A program made the position numbers and the translations under genes. Shown piece after piece: positions 12,011 through 25,859 of a DNA stretch of 64,000 nt. The DNA comes from Gibbula magus (lineage: Eukaryota > Mollusca > Gastropoda > Trochida > Trochidae): contig OW388296.1 of NCBI GenBank assembly GCA_936450465.1, positions 47,691,750 through 47,755,749 of the forward strand. The letters are read 5' to 3'. A model generated the notes under the pieces. It made no database searches. It saw nothing but the letters and a program-made list of their open reading frames with translations, and had not been told where the DNA came from. Each line of letters begins with the position of its first letter. Position 1 is the first letter of the stretch.

Positions 12011-13455
12011 CACTACATTACTGATAGGCAATTAGATTACGGCACCACATTTATACTTATGTTTACGTAAACATGATCCCAACCCAGAACACTTTTTTAA
12101 AACTCAGTACATGCGTTTTTTGATTAAACAAGAATGATATATTTTGTTTAAGACATTACTAAATAAACAGTTTCATAATAATATATATTTAAGTGATTTA
12201 AATCATATATTTAGCTCCTAAAATAACGTTGTTTACATCCAAAAGTGTAGCTTGGTCATCATCACCATAATGTATTTACTACCTGAAATAGGCTGACTAT
12301 CCTTCCAACAGGAAAACACAAGAATCGGCGATCCAAATAGCAGGAAACTTCCGAAAAGTAAAACGTAGGCAATGCTAAGTATAAATGTGATTAGTAAATG
12401 CTGTGGCATACTGTTGAAACCATTGCATATCATGAGCGAATTGACACTAATTATTAATTACCTCTGACCTAGCAAATGTGGGCTCGCCCATTATCAAGAA
12501 CTCTCTATTTGAAAGAACAGGGCGATTTTCTGGATAACAACTTCTTTAATGAGAAAATACACGACGTTTCGGAGTATATACTTACTCACTTACACTTATA
12601 CGGAGGTGAGAATTAGGTGAGAATGCCCTCCAGAGACTCTTTTTGAAACCAATGGTTCTGGTGATTGTTTGTTTTGTTTTTTATTAAAGATTATTATTAT
12701 TTAAGAACATGTTCACTACCTACCAGATTAATGCATTTTCAGGGAAGACAACATTGAAAGCATCCGCAATCCGAAAATGTGTAAAATTATATTCGTCGAG
12801 GCACGATTCTTTGGTTCAATGTTACGTTGGAAGAGTGAAAAAGGTCCATTTAGAAATTTGAATGATGACATAATCACTAAACGCTTGTTTATAAGAACAT
12901 GAAACATGACAATTTCAACTCCTCCATTAGGGTGTAATTTAATAATTTTACACAATGATAGGTAAATGTCTTTGAACGGCATCCAGAAGCTTAGTATGTT
13001 TTAAACCTTAAACTTAAAAAGAGAACCGAGGTTGTTGATATACGACGATATGTCGTTTGTCATTGTCATCATAAACCAGGCTAAATTTTGTTTGTGAATT
13101 TTTATGACAAACACAAGACACGAATTACATCCTAAGGTGAACAAAATTTTAGGATGCAGCTGTAATATGTCATTCTGAATAGCATCGAACTGCATGCACT
13201 GTTAACAACATATGAAACAAAAATATATGACGAATATGAAACTCAATAACGCAAACACAGCATATTTAAATAGCGAACCATATGTTTCCATTTTCATTGT
13301 TGATATATACAAACTGTATTTACCTTTCTCGCTTACCGATTATGGATTCTTTATCCTGAATTATTCATCCCCTTCACAAATGTCCATTAACATCAATATG
13401 TCACTTAAACATGTTTCTTTTCAATATTGACCATAAACTAATTTACTTACATAAC

Positions 13456-13610
13456 GCATAGTCAGTATGAATATTCAAATCACCATGAATTGCTTTACAT
13501 AAGAGAGTGAAGGATGAAATAGTGTGAATTTTAAAGGCTCTTCAGTTAACAAAGTTTATGACATAACAATGTTTAAAAATGTATTTAAACATTTCCAACG
13601 CTATGCCCCT
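13456..13610. repeat. Dispersed duplicate, copy 2
   Basis: Direct repeat of 11838-12010, about 1.6 kb away. It could be an interspersed repeat or a local duplication. Confidence 0.6.
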
Positions 13611-13859
13611 TCAAAATAACCCAAGACTGTACCTTCAATATTAAGAAGACAAATAAGAAAAACAGCTTTTAAAGTGTATGGTTGAATAACACAATTTCAG
13701 TATGAACATAAGATACTTTTGTATAAGAGAAAATTGGACATCTTAGCGTATAACTTCGAAAGAAATATATGTTTAACAAGTTTTCAACTGCCAGTCCTTA
13801 GCTCACCAAAACCTTGCGCTCTATAAGTGTTTGTATAGATAGACAGATAGAACATTAAT

Positions 13860-14480
13860 AATGGAAACTTACATTGATAGGATATTTGAAAACCTACAAT
13901 TTGAAAATTACAAAATAAAAGTAGGATTTCTTAAAAACAAAGAATTGGATCAAATAGAAATTTACATTGATAAGAGCGATATCATAAAACTAAACATTTA
14001 CGATCTTCATGAACACTGTCGTTCCTCTATATCTAAAACAAGCATTGATAACAAATTAAATAGGGACATCTAAACGTTTAACATTTCAAGAACGCTTAAT
14101 TTGATCATATATATTTGAAATTTTACATTGAAAAGGACATTCCAAAATGGACATCTAAACGTTTAACCTTATCAAGAACACTTAATTTTATCATATATTT
14201 TTTAAAATTTTTACATTGATAAGGACATTCCAAAATTGACAACTAAATGTTAACCTTTCACGAAAACTTAATTTTATAATACATATAAAATAAAACTTAC
14301 ATGAAAAAGGCATTACAATATGGACATCTAAACGTAAAACCTTTTCAAAAACACCAAATTTGATCATATATTATAAAAACTTACATGATGAGAACAAACA
14401 ATATGGTAATCTAAACGTGTAACCTCTTTATGCATGAACATTCAATTTGATCATATTTACATCTGTAAATTAAATGGATA
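13860..14480. repeat. ~80-bp degenerate tandem array
   Basis: Repeating ggacatctaaacgtttaac, caagaacacttaattttgat and acattgataaggacattcc blocks, five or so copies decaying to the right. The 70-residue ORF at 13861 is part of it. Confidence 0.65.
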
Positions 14481-15734
14481 AAAACCTTTTACCTTATTGT
14501 TTCTCAATGTGATGCGACAGATGCCCTCATAATGGACTGTATTGTTGTATGAGTGACGTCCGAAATACGTGGAATACTTCCCTCGAAATTCTCTATGGTT
14601 GTATGTCAATACACGAAAGAGCGATCCCAGTCCAACACGAGATAATTAGTAGGATAATGAGAGACACTTATCTTATAATTACCTTATGAATATCTGGCAT
14701 TTTTGCTGAAAGAAACTCATCGATATTTTTATACATTTGCAGTGTTGTCCTTTAGTATGCATAATGAGTTATTTTATTCACAACAAGGGATTAGGTATTT
14801 TCAAATGAGTTTGCAAAAAATTGTTAAAAATCAAAATTGATAAACTCAGGTTCAAATGAAACGGTAAATGTAAATCAATCACTGAACATGTGATGACACC
14901 AGTGATGCCATCAACGATGACACCAGTGATGACACAAGGGATCCGCAAAATTGTAAGCGTGTGTTGCTTTACCAGTAGCAAAAACAAGTCATAAATGTTC
15001 ATAAACAGTAAGTTTTCAAGCTTAGAAAATTCAACAAAGATGTTAAAATTCTCTCTTTGTATTCTAATGTTATAGTATAATGGAAAGATATAGTTCTACT
15101 ATATATTTACACATTCTACATACTTGATAAATGATTTGTTAAATTTTATGACTTCTGACTTGTCCTCGGAGTATTAATCGTTGACATTCGAAAGGATGGG
15201 TATTGATATATTTCAAATGTGAAATATAACATAGTTTATGCCTTCAGAATGATGATAAATCTGTTCTTGCTTATTAATTGCCAAAACTTAAAATTGTTCT
15301 CCCTATTCAAAATTTAATGAAATTGGCTCGTTAATTGAAATTATCTCGAAAACGATCAATTATCATAATTATGTACTATATTAGTCAGATTGTCGTATGA
15401 ACTTTCTATGATTGACCAATTTAAATTACAATAATGATGATGAATGTCGACGTTTTAATCAAATGCATGTAATAAGTTAATAGTTCATTAATTAAACGAT
15501 AGAAAAAACTAATAATAGCTGTAGCTCGTTTTAATTGATTGATATATAATTTAGAATAAAACTATATATTTGCATGTTCAATCAATCATTTAGTTTTAAA
15601 AAGTACATGAGGAGTAAAATATAAGCATGATGAAAGTAAAAACAAACTGTAAACATAAGTTCACAAGTATGGTTGATGACTAAAACATTTTATATTGTAA
15701 CTTGTAGTTGTAGGGTCATTATCATTATTTTTTT

Positions 15735-16020
15735 TATTAATATCTGCCTAATTTCCTATTGAAAGAGATCAAATGTTTTGGACAGACGATATGTGACAAA
15801 TAATGAGAAAGTACGTGATGTAATGTGATGTGAGGTGATGTGAGGTGATGTGAGGTGATGCTATATTGTAACTATTGTATTACTGACAGCCACTATCATT
15901 ATTTTGGGTTAATGATATCTCCCTAATTTATTAATGAAAGAGATAAAATGTTTTGGACAGAGGATATGTGACAACTAATGAGAAAGTACGTGATTTGAGG
16001 TGATGTGAGGTGATGTTGGG
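15735..16020. repeat. ~165-bp tandem duplication with GTGATGTGAG tracts
   Basis: aaatgttttggacagacgat and gagaaagtacgtgat occur twice (15772 and 15946), each followed by gtgatgtgaggtgatg tracts. Confidence 0.65.
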
Positions 16021-16099
16021 TTTACAACTTTTGCATCACTGCGAGTAATATTACTTCAAGAAAGAAAGCTAAGAAAATACATTGCAATGAAACCTTCGA

Positions 16100-16516
16100 G
16101 CTCCGCCTGGAACTAGCGACTCTGTTGTTGCTGCGGATATGATATTGAAGATGAATATCATGTGTTATTAGTGTGCCCACTCTATGTATATATCGCAAAC
16201 GCTATTTGCAAATGTATTATTATACACCTCTTAGTATGTTAAAATATATCCAATTGATGAATCATCCATGCCGAGACATTATTCTGAATTTATCGAAATG
16301 TGTTTATCACATCAGGAGTATTTATAAACAAAATGTAACTTCATAAATATTCTGCCATTGTGTATACTTCGGCTTCTATACTGTGTAAACATTGATTTAA
16401 TTGTGAAGAATATTGTGAAACCAAACATGCACCCACTCAATACTGTATAAATGTAACATATGATTCTGTTTTTGGTCTTTGGCCTATGAATAAAGAACTT
16501 GAACTTGAACTTGAAG
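16100..16516 (+). mobile_element. LINE 3' end, degraded
   Basis: Plus-strand translation gives RLCCCCGYDIEDEYHVLLVC, the C-terminal Cys/His cluster of a LINE ORF2 (compare RLCPFC and NEYHVLFIC in the element at 51 kb). One frameshift later the frame reads QMYYYTPLSMLKYIQLMNHP and ends at TAA 16344-16346. The tail holds AATAAA followed by three ACTTGA units near 16490-16514. This is a 5'-truncated, frameshifted copy of a family related to but distinct from the 51-kb LINE. Confidence 0.75.
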
Positions 16517-17029
16517 TAATCCATGGGTGATACTGCGCAAACTGAATGACGTATATCCAAAAAATAGTACACGCTCTTGATTGATGAAGAGGTATGATAA
16601 GTAAGTATAACGACAAACTATCAAAATAAGTTGTTTTTATCTCAATTTAAAAAAAAATGGAAGTAATACTTAACTTTTGAGTGTTATGGTTTCAATTGTA
16701 TCGTATTTCACCATTATGCGTGATTTTTTTATTTGTCGAAAACTACTTTTCATTTTCATTTAATGAAGCAAAATGATCTATAATCAAATTTATTTCTGAG
16801 TCTCACGGTTGCATGAACGTAAGTAAGGAGGCATGTACGTTATACAACCCACTAAAATCTATTAAGTTGTTCATCTTACGTATATAAGGTTTATAGTGCA
16901 GCTGTAGCAACTGTTGTTAACACTGTTTATCCCGTTTGACTTCAATTCGACAAGAGATGCCATATGTTGCCATGCAGTTGGTGAACAAAAGGTTCTTTCA
17001 ATTCATTCGAATTGTACCATAAATATCAT

Positions 17030-17730
17030 GTAATGTGGTGTACATGTGTGGTGTAAATGTCATGTAAAATGGTGTGGTATCATGTAATATGGTGTGGAGT
17101 AAATGTCATGTAAAATGGTGTGGTATCATGTAATATGGTGTGGAGTAAATGTCATGTAATATGGTGTGGTATAGTGTAATATGGTGTGGTGTAAATGCCA
17201 TGTACTATGGTGTGGTGTCATGTGATATGGTGTGGTGTAAATGTATAGTGTACATGTCATGTAATATGGTTTGGTATAGTGTAATATGGGGTGGTGTAAA
17301 TGCCATGTACTATGGTGTGGTGTCATGTGATATGGTGTGGTGTAAATGTATAGTGTACATGTCATGTACTATGGTTTGGTATAGTGTAATATGGGGTGGT
17401 GTAAATGTCATGTACTATGGTGTGGTGTCATATGATATGGTGTGGTGTAAATGTATGGTGTACATGTCATGTAATATGGTGTGGTATACATGTCATGTAA
17501 TATGGTGTGGTATACATGTCATGTAATATGGTGTGGTGTACATGTCATGTAATATGGTGTGGTGTACATGTCATGTAATATGGTGTGGTGTAAATGTCAT
17601 GTAATATGGTGTGGTGTAAATGTCATGTAATATGGTGTGGTGTAAATGTCATGTAATATGGTGTGGTGTAAATGTCATGTAATATGGTGTGGTGTAAATG
17701 TCATGTAATATGGTGTGGTGTAAATGTCAT
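17030..17730. repeat. 26-bp minisatellite
   Basis: More than 20 copies of atgtcatgtaatatggtgtg with variants; the right half is nearly homogeneous, the left half mixed. ORFs on both strands here are artefacts. Confidence 0.9.
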
Positions 17731-17989
17731 ACACGTGTAAGTCTTCTAAGTCCTTGTATTAAATAAAAGCAAAAGCAAGCCTATATCAGTATAGCAAGTC
17801 TAGAAATGCTGCAATTCTTTCTTTCTTGAATTTTCATTTCACATACCTTTGCACGAAAAACTTCAGAAAAACCTTAAATTATAAATATCCTGGTTAAAGG
17901 GTTGCTCTGTTTATGAGAAGGCCCCAGTCAAAATAGTTATCATTTCAGGTTTATCTAAAGTTTGTCAGGCAGTAAATCTTATATTCTTT

Positions 17990-18573
17990 GTAAATCTCCT
18001 TGATATACGGATGCTACTGGTAGGACAATACAGGCCACCAATATCGAGAAAACTGTGATTTTTACGGGAATTTTTCGCAGTTTCCTGAGTGATTTTGTTA
18101 CTTTGTGTCCATTTGATTCTTTTTCCCAGATGGATTGATACTCTTGAATCAATAAAAGGAGTTCCAAAACGAGTGCACATGGCTCGGTTAAGCCAATGGA
18201 GTCGATTTACCATCGAGCGGCCATTTTAATGTGTTCACATTAAAATTGTCGCTCGAAAGGAGTTCAAGCGATTTGACTGATGTAGCGATACTTATACACT
18301 CAGACTAACATGATGGAATGGTCAACCATCTTGTTGTCTAAACTCTCAAATTCGCATCAGACCTACAAATCTACCTCTAACGGAGAAGAGTTCCACAAAA
18401 GTGTGGCTTTATGCCAATAATGATAACCGATTTCTATGGATACGACTTATAGGGTCGTGTAATGACATGTTTTTCCCTCGCACGTAACGTAACGATATAT
18501 TGTATAAACTATAATAATAAATGGCAAATTTGAGAAACCATAATTTGAAAAATCGTGCTACAGCGCCTTTAAA
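17990..18573. mobile_element. MITE, gtgctacagcgcctttaa family, inverted copy
   Basis: Contains the reverse complement of the 50-kb copy (caaatctacctctaacggag, aataataaatggcaaatttg) and ends aatcgtgctacagcgccttt. The left border is unclear. Minus ORFs 17965-18213 are by-products. Confidence 0.5.
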
Positions 18574-18630
18574 AACGTTTCTGTTTTAGATATATTGTAT
18601 TTCATAGCGTCGCACAAAATATTTATTAAA

Positions 18631-19055
18631 ACCGTATTTCCTCTTATAGGGGCCCGGGCCCTTATCAACATGTAAGGGATCTTACCCCCGGCCCTTATTG
18701 GAGGCCCGGCTCTTAAATGAGACCCGGCCCTTATTATATATGTACGTTTGACCAATATACGTGATAACCTCTGATAACTGACTAAATTCTCTTATAATAA
18801 CACAAACTCTTCGCCATTTGACCTAAATCGAATTTAGCGTGGCAGTTTAACCCACTTAGTGCCTGAGGACATATATTGGAATATATCTATAGAAGAGAGT
18901 GATCAATGATGCGATATAAACCTGGCCCCTATGAGAGGCCCGGCCCTTATTGGAGACCCGGCTCTTTTAGGGTCCTTTAGGTACCTTTATCCCCCGGCTG
19001 CTATTAGAGCCCCGGCTCCTATTTGAGCCCCGGCTCCTATTAGAGGAAATACGGT
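18631..19055. mobile_element. GC-rich MITE of the accgtattt family, copy 2
   Basis: The left end accgtatttcctcttatag and inverted right end accgtatttcctctaatag bound 425 bp. The interior repeats short GC-rich units (gcccggcccttattgg, gccccggctcctatt), a sharp contrast to the AT-rich flank. Confidence 0.7.
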
Positions 19056-21064
19056 ACGCGCCTTACACGTTATCATGTGTTATCATTACACCTTCCCATA
19101 CCATTAACATATCAGTCATACAGTATCGTTATCAGTCATGTTATCACACCATATCATAAACCACGTATCAATGTCGTGAAATAAATTCATATTTTTTAGG
19201 CATGTCTCTATAATTGTTCATGAATATGTTAATGAATCTATTGAGAGGAAATTTTCAAAGGTAATTTATGCTATATAAAATTGTTCTATCTTGAATGATT
19301 GATCATTTTACAGAACATTTCCCACTATTGATAAACTAAAAGGACTCGTTTCCTTTGAATATTAGCAGAGCATGATATTTTATATTGTTGAAGTTTCTCG
19401 ATAATGCAAAACGTTGTAACAGCTGGTGTTTACTGGAAACGGTTTTTAGAACTACAGTGCGAATCAACTAATATTCATGTAATTTGGATACATAATGAGC
19501 TTTGAAGTGTCAAAATAAATAAGCGTTTTCATACGAAATTATGAACAATTGTCTATCTACATACATAAATAAGACAAAGTATAAAAGTCAACAAGAATAT
19601 CGTTGTGATAACCTCGCCCTAGCCTATGATTTAGCACTTGCATATAGATCTTTGAGCCTACCAACTTCCCTATGCATACGCAATGCATAACTCTTGCCAG
19701 TCTCCATAACTGACTGATTTAAGCCTTGCCGTATTCTCCTCAATTTTCCGTGCTAAGATGGTGGATCGCTGCACCTGAAATGCATAGTGGGCTCTGATTT
19801 CCTGTCACGGAAATCTTAAGGATATGCGACAAGGCATAAATTAGCCAGTTTTAGATAGTGGCAAGTTGTAAACCTACACGTTCAACTCCAATTTAACGCC
19901 ATTACAAATATATAAGTTATTCATCAATCGTACGGCATATATACAGTTTTTAATCCCTAGACCACATGAGTCAACAATTGAGTCAGTACGGTAAAACATG
20001 TGTCAATGCGGTAAAACAGGGCCAATACGAGTCTGAGCATGCGCAGTCGCACATTTGGTGACACGAAGAAGTTATCTTTCGAAACTTTGACCAGTGCTAT
20101 TTGTTCACAAACCTTCTTTTTACACTTGTGATGTCAATGGAAAAGAGATCTCTACGGTTGTGTAAATATAATGAAAAAGAGGAAATGTCCTTAATTAAGT
20201 ATTTCCACATTGGCCGAGTTACAGGTCCTCGGTCCGTTGTATCAGCTCTCGACTTCGCCTCGTGCCAACAAAACGGACCAAGGACCTTATAACATTATAG
20301 CATCGGTTGACAAAAAGAGCAACTTATCCAATACAACATCACTCAGCAATAATATTCGTGAACTCTTTGTTGATTTTTCTTTACAAGTTAAAATATGACA
20401 CTTGCTATGCAATGATATTATTTAAATGATCGGCGACTCTCACAGTTACAGTGATTCAGTCAAGCATTTTTATTATTTTATCTTTTTACCTACAATTAGG
20501 ATGGTTGTGAACGGATACTACGGAATCCAGTTTAGGGAACTATATGTGCATGGACAAGACGTTCAAAGCTCCCCTACCTCCCAAATGTATTCCAGTAACT
20601 TATCTACGAGAGCTTTGGGAGACTATGCCCTGAAGTATTGAAACTCTTAACCCCCTTCTAATATTCAAGTAACGCTGCCATCAGCGTTACCGTACATTCA
20701 ACCTTAACCCTCTTCTTATTTTCAAGTAACTGCTTTCATCGTGTAATCAACTCCCCTTCAAATATTCTGAATAATTATTTTGCTCATGACATTTATGTTA
20801 AGGTACTTAAGTGCTCAGTACATGAACCTTTCATATAAAGGTATATCATTGACGTCATCAAAGAGAGTACAAATCACCTTATGTCTTACATTATAATTAA
20901 ACTTGTCTGAAAATACATCAAGTTAGACTGGTGTCCTAACGATACAAACAGTCCTTGGTTTCTTCTCCTGTGTGCAGATTATCTTTAATTACATTGGAAA
21001 TTGGTGAGAACAGGGATATAATGGATAAATTGAAAATCGGTAAATGGTAAACAAGAGTCATCAG

Positions 21065-21441
21065 AAGATGAAAAAATCTGAAAATATCAAAAGGCACCAC
21101 TTCAGTGGGTAATACACATGAAAAGTTGCAGGAAGATATGATGAACGGGTTTGGAGCTGTGCTCCGGAAACGAACCTGTCTCTGAAGAAAGTCCAAATTC
21201 AACAAGTTTCTATGGAAACGAAAAAAAATTAAAAAAAATTCAGAAATCTGAAAATATCAAAAGGCACCACTTCAGTTGGTGGGTAATACACATGGAAAGT
21301 TTCAGAAAGATATCATGAACGGTTTTCGAGTTCTGCTCCGGAAACGAAATGATTACGGACGGACGGACAGACGGACAGACGGACGGACGGACAGACGGAC
21401 GGGGCGATGACTATATCCCACGGTATTATATACCGGTGGGA
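21065..21441. repeat. GGAC/CAGA-bearing dispersed repeat
   Basis: Two imperfect copies of a segment containing ctgaaaatatcaaaaggcac (21077-21190 and 21247-21350), a GGAC/AGAC microsatellite at 21357-21402 and a palindromic end, tatcccacggtattatatac, continuing to ggtggga. This is a typical dispersed repeat with a variable simple-repeat segment. Confidence 0.5.
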
Positions 21442-21467
21442 TAAAAACGAGTAACGGTTCTTTTTAA

Positions 21468-21770
21468 GGTGAGGTGAGGTGAGTTGGGGTTTAACGCCGC
21501 TTTCAAGAATATTTCACATATCGCGGCTGCTAGTATTAAGGTAGGGAGAAAGCCCGCAACGCCAGGTGGCTATGCTTTGCGGTGAAACCTGCGAGCATCG
21601 GCTGGAACTAGCGAACCATGGGTGGTACTACGCTGAAATTCAGTGCAGCATTGCACCCAAACCTTACTGCTTGTAGAACAGTTCTCTACTGCAGACAAAG
21701 TTGCTGGCGGGATTCGAACCCCGGACCTCTTGATCCGAAGCCGAAGCTAACCACTGCGCTAACCCGCCCC
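21468..21770 (-). mobile_element. tRNA-derived SINE, copy 1
   Basis: Read on the minus strand, the head contains an A box (gttagcgcagtggttagc) and B box (ggttcgaatcccg), so it is RNA polymerase III type. The body is shared with copies at 46659 and 56325, and the 3' end is a GGTGA/TCACC-type tail. A 13-bp duplication, cggttctttttaa, flanks it (21455-21467 and 21771-21783). The element is about 303 bp. Confidence 0.88.
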
Positions 21771-22204
21771 CGGTTCTTTTTAAAACAAATTGAATCTGTT
21801 ATGTGATAAGAATGAAGAACCGCATTAAAACATCAGAAATACGTCAGCATTGTAAGATAATAAACAGTAACTCAATGGCATCAACTGTCTTATGAAAATC
21901 AACTCGAAAATCATAATTTTCCAAGGTTTTGCTTACTATGTTACACACAAGACCCTAAGTTCTAACAACAAGAGACATTGAACATCTATCTGAATATAAA
22001 CCAAGGTGTATTTGACACCACGCACTATACTGTTATCAACTCGTTTCAATGAGTAGAAGACAAGCTTTACCATTAAGACTTTCTGTTCGCTGCATTTAAT
22101 GCACCATATTATACATGGGAGAACTTTAAAACAAATGTTGTAGTAGAAGTTTTCTGATAAAACGTTAAATGGTATTAAGAAGTGACAGTAAAAGAATAGC
22201 AAAA

Positions 22205-22370
22205 GAAAAAGGTTTTAAGGTCATGGCCCGTGAGCCCCTTATTTAGGGCCAGAGGGTCACACAATCTACAATTTAGAATCCTCATTGGCTAAAGTGTCTG
22301 CACACAATAGTACATCCTTCTAGGTCTTTTTGTTCTTGAGAAGAATAGAATAGGTTTTAAGGTTGTTGTT
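22205..22370 (-). repeat. Fragment of the CCGT-type dispersed repeat
   Basis: One unit only (ggtcatggcccgtgagcccc, then cagagggtcac and atctacaatttagaatcc). No CCGT tract. Confidence 0.5.
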
Positions 22371-23079
22371 CATACAGAACAATTCGTATTTTATAAAGCT
22401 GAAAACAACATTGAATAATAAAACATGCACTTTGTATTTTCGTTATTATTTAAAACAATTTGAGAGAGAACGAATATACGTTTACAAAAACATTTAAAAC
22501 ATAAATATATCATAATTATCTACACCAATAGTAAATATACTTGTAACACTGAAATAAATATGTCCATAATAAAACATGATATTTTGTTTGTTTCGATGAA
22601 AGAACCAGAAAACAAAGAAATTCCAATTAAACTGTAACATTTGTTGAGTAATGTCATTATCAGCCATATTCACATCCATATGCGACCAATTCCTCCTCGC
22701 CATTTCAATAAATTGACGGCAGATGGTGTGACATTATGATACATTTCCGACGTGTTATCATAAGGATTTAATAAAGCCACTTACATGTTCCTGTGCTTAT
22801 CCAATAAGAGTATCACAGTTGCTCTCGGTGACCTCACGAACTTATATTCACAAACAAAGTTTTCGTCCTTTGGGGCACAGCACCGGCTTCGAAATTTAAA
22901 TGGTATCTCTCCTTGAAGGGCTTCCTTCATCTATTGTAGCAACAGCCGGTACGAAACGTCATTGAGATCGATCCCAACATCATTGTTGGAGAAACCATGC
23001 AAAACAAGCGTCGTTGGAGCGTCAAAAGTTGCAGTCCAGTATGGTTGAATGTATTGTGTAAATGTTTGATCGGCACAGT

Positions 23080-23430
23080 GTCAGATACAGACGACAAAAC
23101 AGACGAGCAGAAACAAGGAAACAGCAGACGATACAAAGTAGGCGATAGGTGTAGACGATTTATGCAGACGTAAGTTGATGGCAAGGACACGAAAAAGGCA
23201 GACGATATGTTAAGGACAAGCAGACGATGTATATATGATAACAAGAGGATAAAAGCAGAGGACAGGTGATAAAAATATGATGAAATGACACGTTAGGTTG
23301 ATGAAAAGCAGACAATAGCAGATGACAAACAAATGAGGAGGACAGAACGAGAACAGACGACAAGCTCACAATTGAAGCAGACGACAGGAACAACCACAAT
23401 CCGATGGGAAGAACAGACGACAGGTGGTCA
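23080..23430. repeat. Degenerate cagacgac array
   Basis: cagacga recurs roughly every 20-40 bp, with agacaggtgata-like spacers. No fixed period. Confidence 0.5.
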
Positions 23431-24804
23431 TTAAAAGTTCATATTGTATTGCACTGTCACAGCTGCACAATGTGATTATTGTTAATGTCCCGAGGATTTA
23501 AAGGTGAATGGCGCTGTCCATAACAACAAAATCAAAGTCGACCGACAGTTCAGTAAGAAAACAGATCAGATCAATGCCTCTCCCTGTGAAATGTTCCTCT
23601 CAAAATCGACCACCAAATGCCACTGTTTTTTACACCACGAACATAGCACACAGTTTATCCATTATTCACATGGCGAGGTACAAATACCCCAAATTGACCA
23701 GACACTCCTTAAAAGACTGCTCCGGTTAACGTAACGTATATCCCCTTGTACCGTCCAGATTGAGTTTCAAATACTATCCAAATCCTTGTAAATTTGATCC
23801 ATTTGCTCTTTTATCACACTATCAATGTATCCTTTCTCCGTTGTGCTTGAAGAAGAAGCATGAAGCATCCAATCTCCAAATGGTGTATGGCCACACTAAG
23901 ATCAGATTGGCTTATCAGAATATTCTTCTTTGGAAATGTTAATAATAATATGTGTACTGCTAAGGCTTAAACATAAACGATGATATTTTCAATGTAAAAT
24001 GTCAACACAGTTCAACCCGGCTAGCCAGTTCAGATGATTGGCTTCATAAATACTATTTCCTTTATGGGACAGCTAATATTTGCTGTGAAGTGGAGCGTTA
24101 GCTAATATTCTCGCTTATATGAAATGATTTCCATTGTACTCGAGATAACACAATACGTTGAATCAATTGGATTACAATAAATAACGAAAACCATACTTAA
24201 AAGCGAACTAAGTTATATTTGCTGGGAATTGAACAATTGGGTAATAATGTCGGATGTATGTAATGATTTTGATTGAAAATGCAATCAGTGAAATGAATCA
24301 AATTAATGATTAATATTGGATTGGTCTATAGGAGAATTTGTTTCATTGATTGTCAATATCCATAACACCTGCAAATAATAAGCATAGCTTATCATTGCGA
24401 AAAAGGGGAGATTTACTGATGAAACTAAACGTTGACCACGGGGACAATAATAATTATTGCAAACGAGATGGTTATCGATAACTTATAATTCAGTTGAAGC
24501 TGATAACGAGCAAAGAAAAAATAATTTTGAGGATTTGGGGGATGTTCTTTAATAAATTTAAATGTTAAGTCGATATAAAGTCATGTAAGTTTTATAACTT
24601 TTTATTACACGGTTTATCGTGCAGGTTGATAATATTTTGAAACATTTATTCAGTAACATAAACTATTCTTGGTAGACAATATCAGAATCACATAGGCCCT
24701 ATTCATAATTTTTTTATTTAAATACACCAAATAAAAACATCCAACATAAAACACATTTCTTTGAACACAAATGTATTCATTCTTTTATATTGTTTGAGGT
24801 TAAT

Positions 24805-24911
24805 TTAAAGAGTCATACCGTGTCCGCTATCATCCTTGTTGCCAAGGAAACCGCCGCCATGTTTCTTACTCTTCCCTTCTGCCTTCTTCGCATTCTTCTT
24901 GTTCTTGGTTC
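24805..24911 (-). CDS. Gene A, last exon
   Basis: The acceptor is acttccag and the exon opens in phase 1, as exon 2 requires. It encodes TKNKKNAKKAEGKSKKHGGG, then FLGNKDDSGHGMTL and TAA at 24807-24805. A minus-strand AATAAA at 24718-24713, about 90 nt past the stop, supports this as the terminal exon. Total length would be about 127 residues, very rich in Lys and Gly. The alternative is that CACG|gtatga (exon end 24819) is a donor and the gene continues to lower coordinates. No homologue is recognised; RNA binding is possible from composition alone. Confidence 0.55.
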
Positions 24912-25437
24912 CTGGAAGTAGAGGAAGAGTGCTGAATGACAGTCTTAGGGATCTTATGTCAATGGTTTATCTATTTATTACAGAGGTTGTTTTCGTTAAT
25001 TACGTCAATTGCAATGTTCCTCATGTTATAATTCTTGCGTGATCTGATACACCAAATGCTGGACTTTGTAACAGGGTCACTCTAAGTTGATATAATATTT
25101 TAAGAGATTTATATAAGTTCTTTCAAGCAATGTTGTTAGCAATTTGCCGGGCTATGTTCATGGTTTACATTAGTAATATGCTAATATTTAAAGCTTTGAA
25201 AAATCATATCTATGTAAAGACTTGATCGATTTTTTTTTATGTTTTATGGCTTATTTTGAAGAAACATGTATTGACTTTAACGTGGTATATAATATTGAAA
25301 ATAAATTTGATGACAACATTCTGAAATATAATTTCAACGGACAAGTGTGTGAACTATGGGCTGGAAGGCCTACACTTCCGAAATTATTATTATAAGTGAA
25401 CATATATACATTGCATTTTCTAAAAATCATTGTTCAT

Positions 25438-25562
25438 CTCAGCACCCGGCGTCTAATCGAGACCCAACGTCCATTTCTTTCAAACAATATTATGATAATT
25501 ATAATCGTTTGAAGTCTCGAATGAACTTTATTCAAGATCCGGCGTCTACAGTGAGGGGGAGC
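25438..25562. repeat. Relic of the accgtattt-family interior
   Basis: cccggcgtctaatcgagacc and gatccggcgtctac match the internal units of the 29.3-kb MITE. Termini are not seen. Confidence 0.35.
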
Positions 25563-25859
25563 AGGGTACATCATTCACAGCAGAAACAAACCTGATACAT
25601 TTCTCAGTGTACTTCTACATCAACATTCACTAGACACACATGCTCCAAATATACGTAACAACATGAGTTACCCGCCCGAGTTCATACGATGTAACAAATC
25701 CCAAATTACAAGTAGATGCGAAAAGCTACAAGCAGACCACGTGTTCCCTTGCAGGAAGGAATTCCAGGAATATCAGCACTTCCGCACGCGGCGACCCACC
25801 TGGCATGAACTTGGCACGGGTCCCACGTGCATTCCGTGCGACAAGCCAGCCGCCATTTT

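Larger units (their letters stand above)
10165..24804. other. Gene-free repeat-rich interval
   Basis: Holds arrays (10970, 13860, 15735, 17030), the LINE tail (16100), MITEs (17990, 18631), SINE (21468) and dispersed repeats (21065, 22205). The stretches 12010-13450, 14500-15700, 19060-20900 and 23440-24700 contain nothing I can support. Confidence 0.5.

Noticed and set aside
12291..12433. Minus-strand frame with a hydrophobic segment (LLITFILSIAYVLLFG) and possible donor TCAG|gtagta
   Set aside because: The hydrophobic run can arise from AT-rich sequence, start context is weak and no continuing exon was found.
17126..17526. Overlapping ORFs on both strands
   Set aside because: Both are products of the 26-bp minisatellite.
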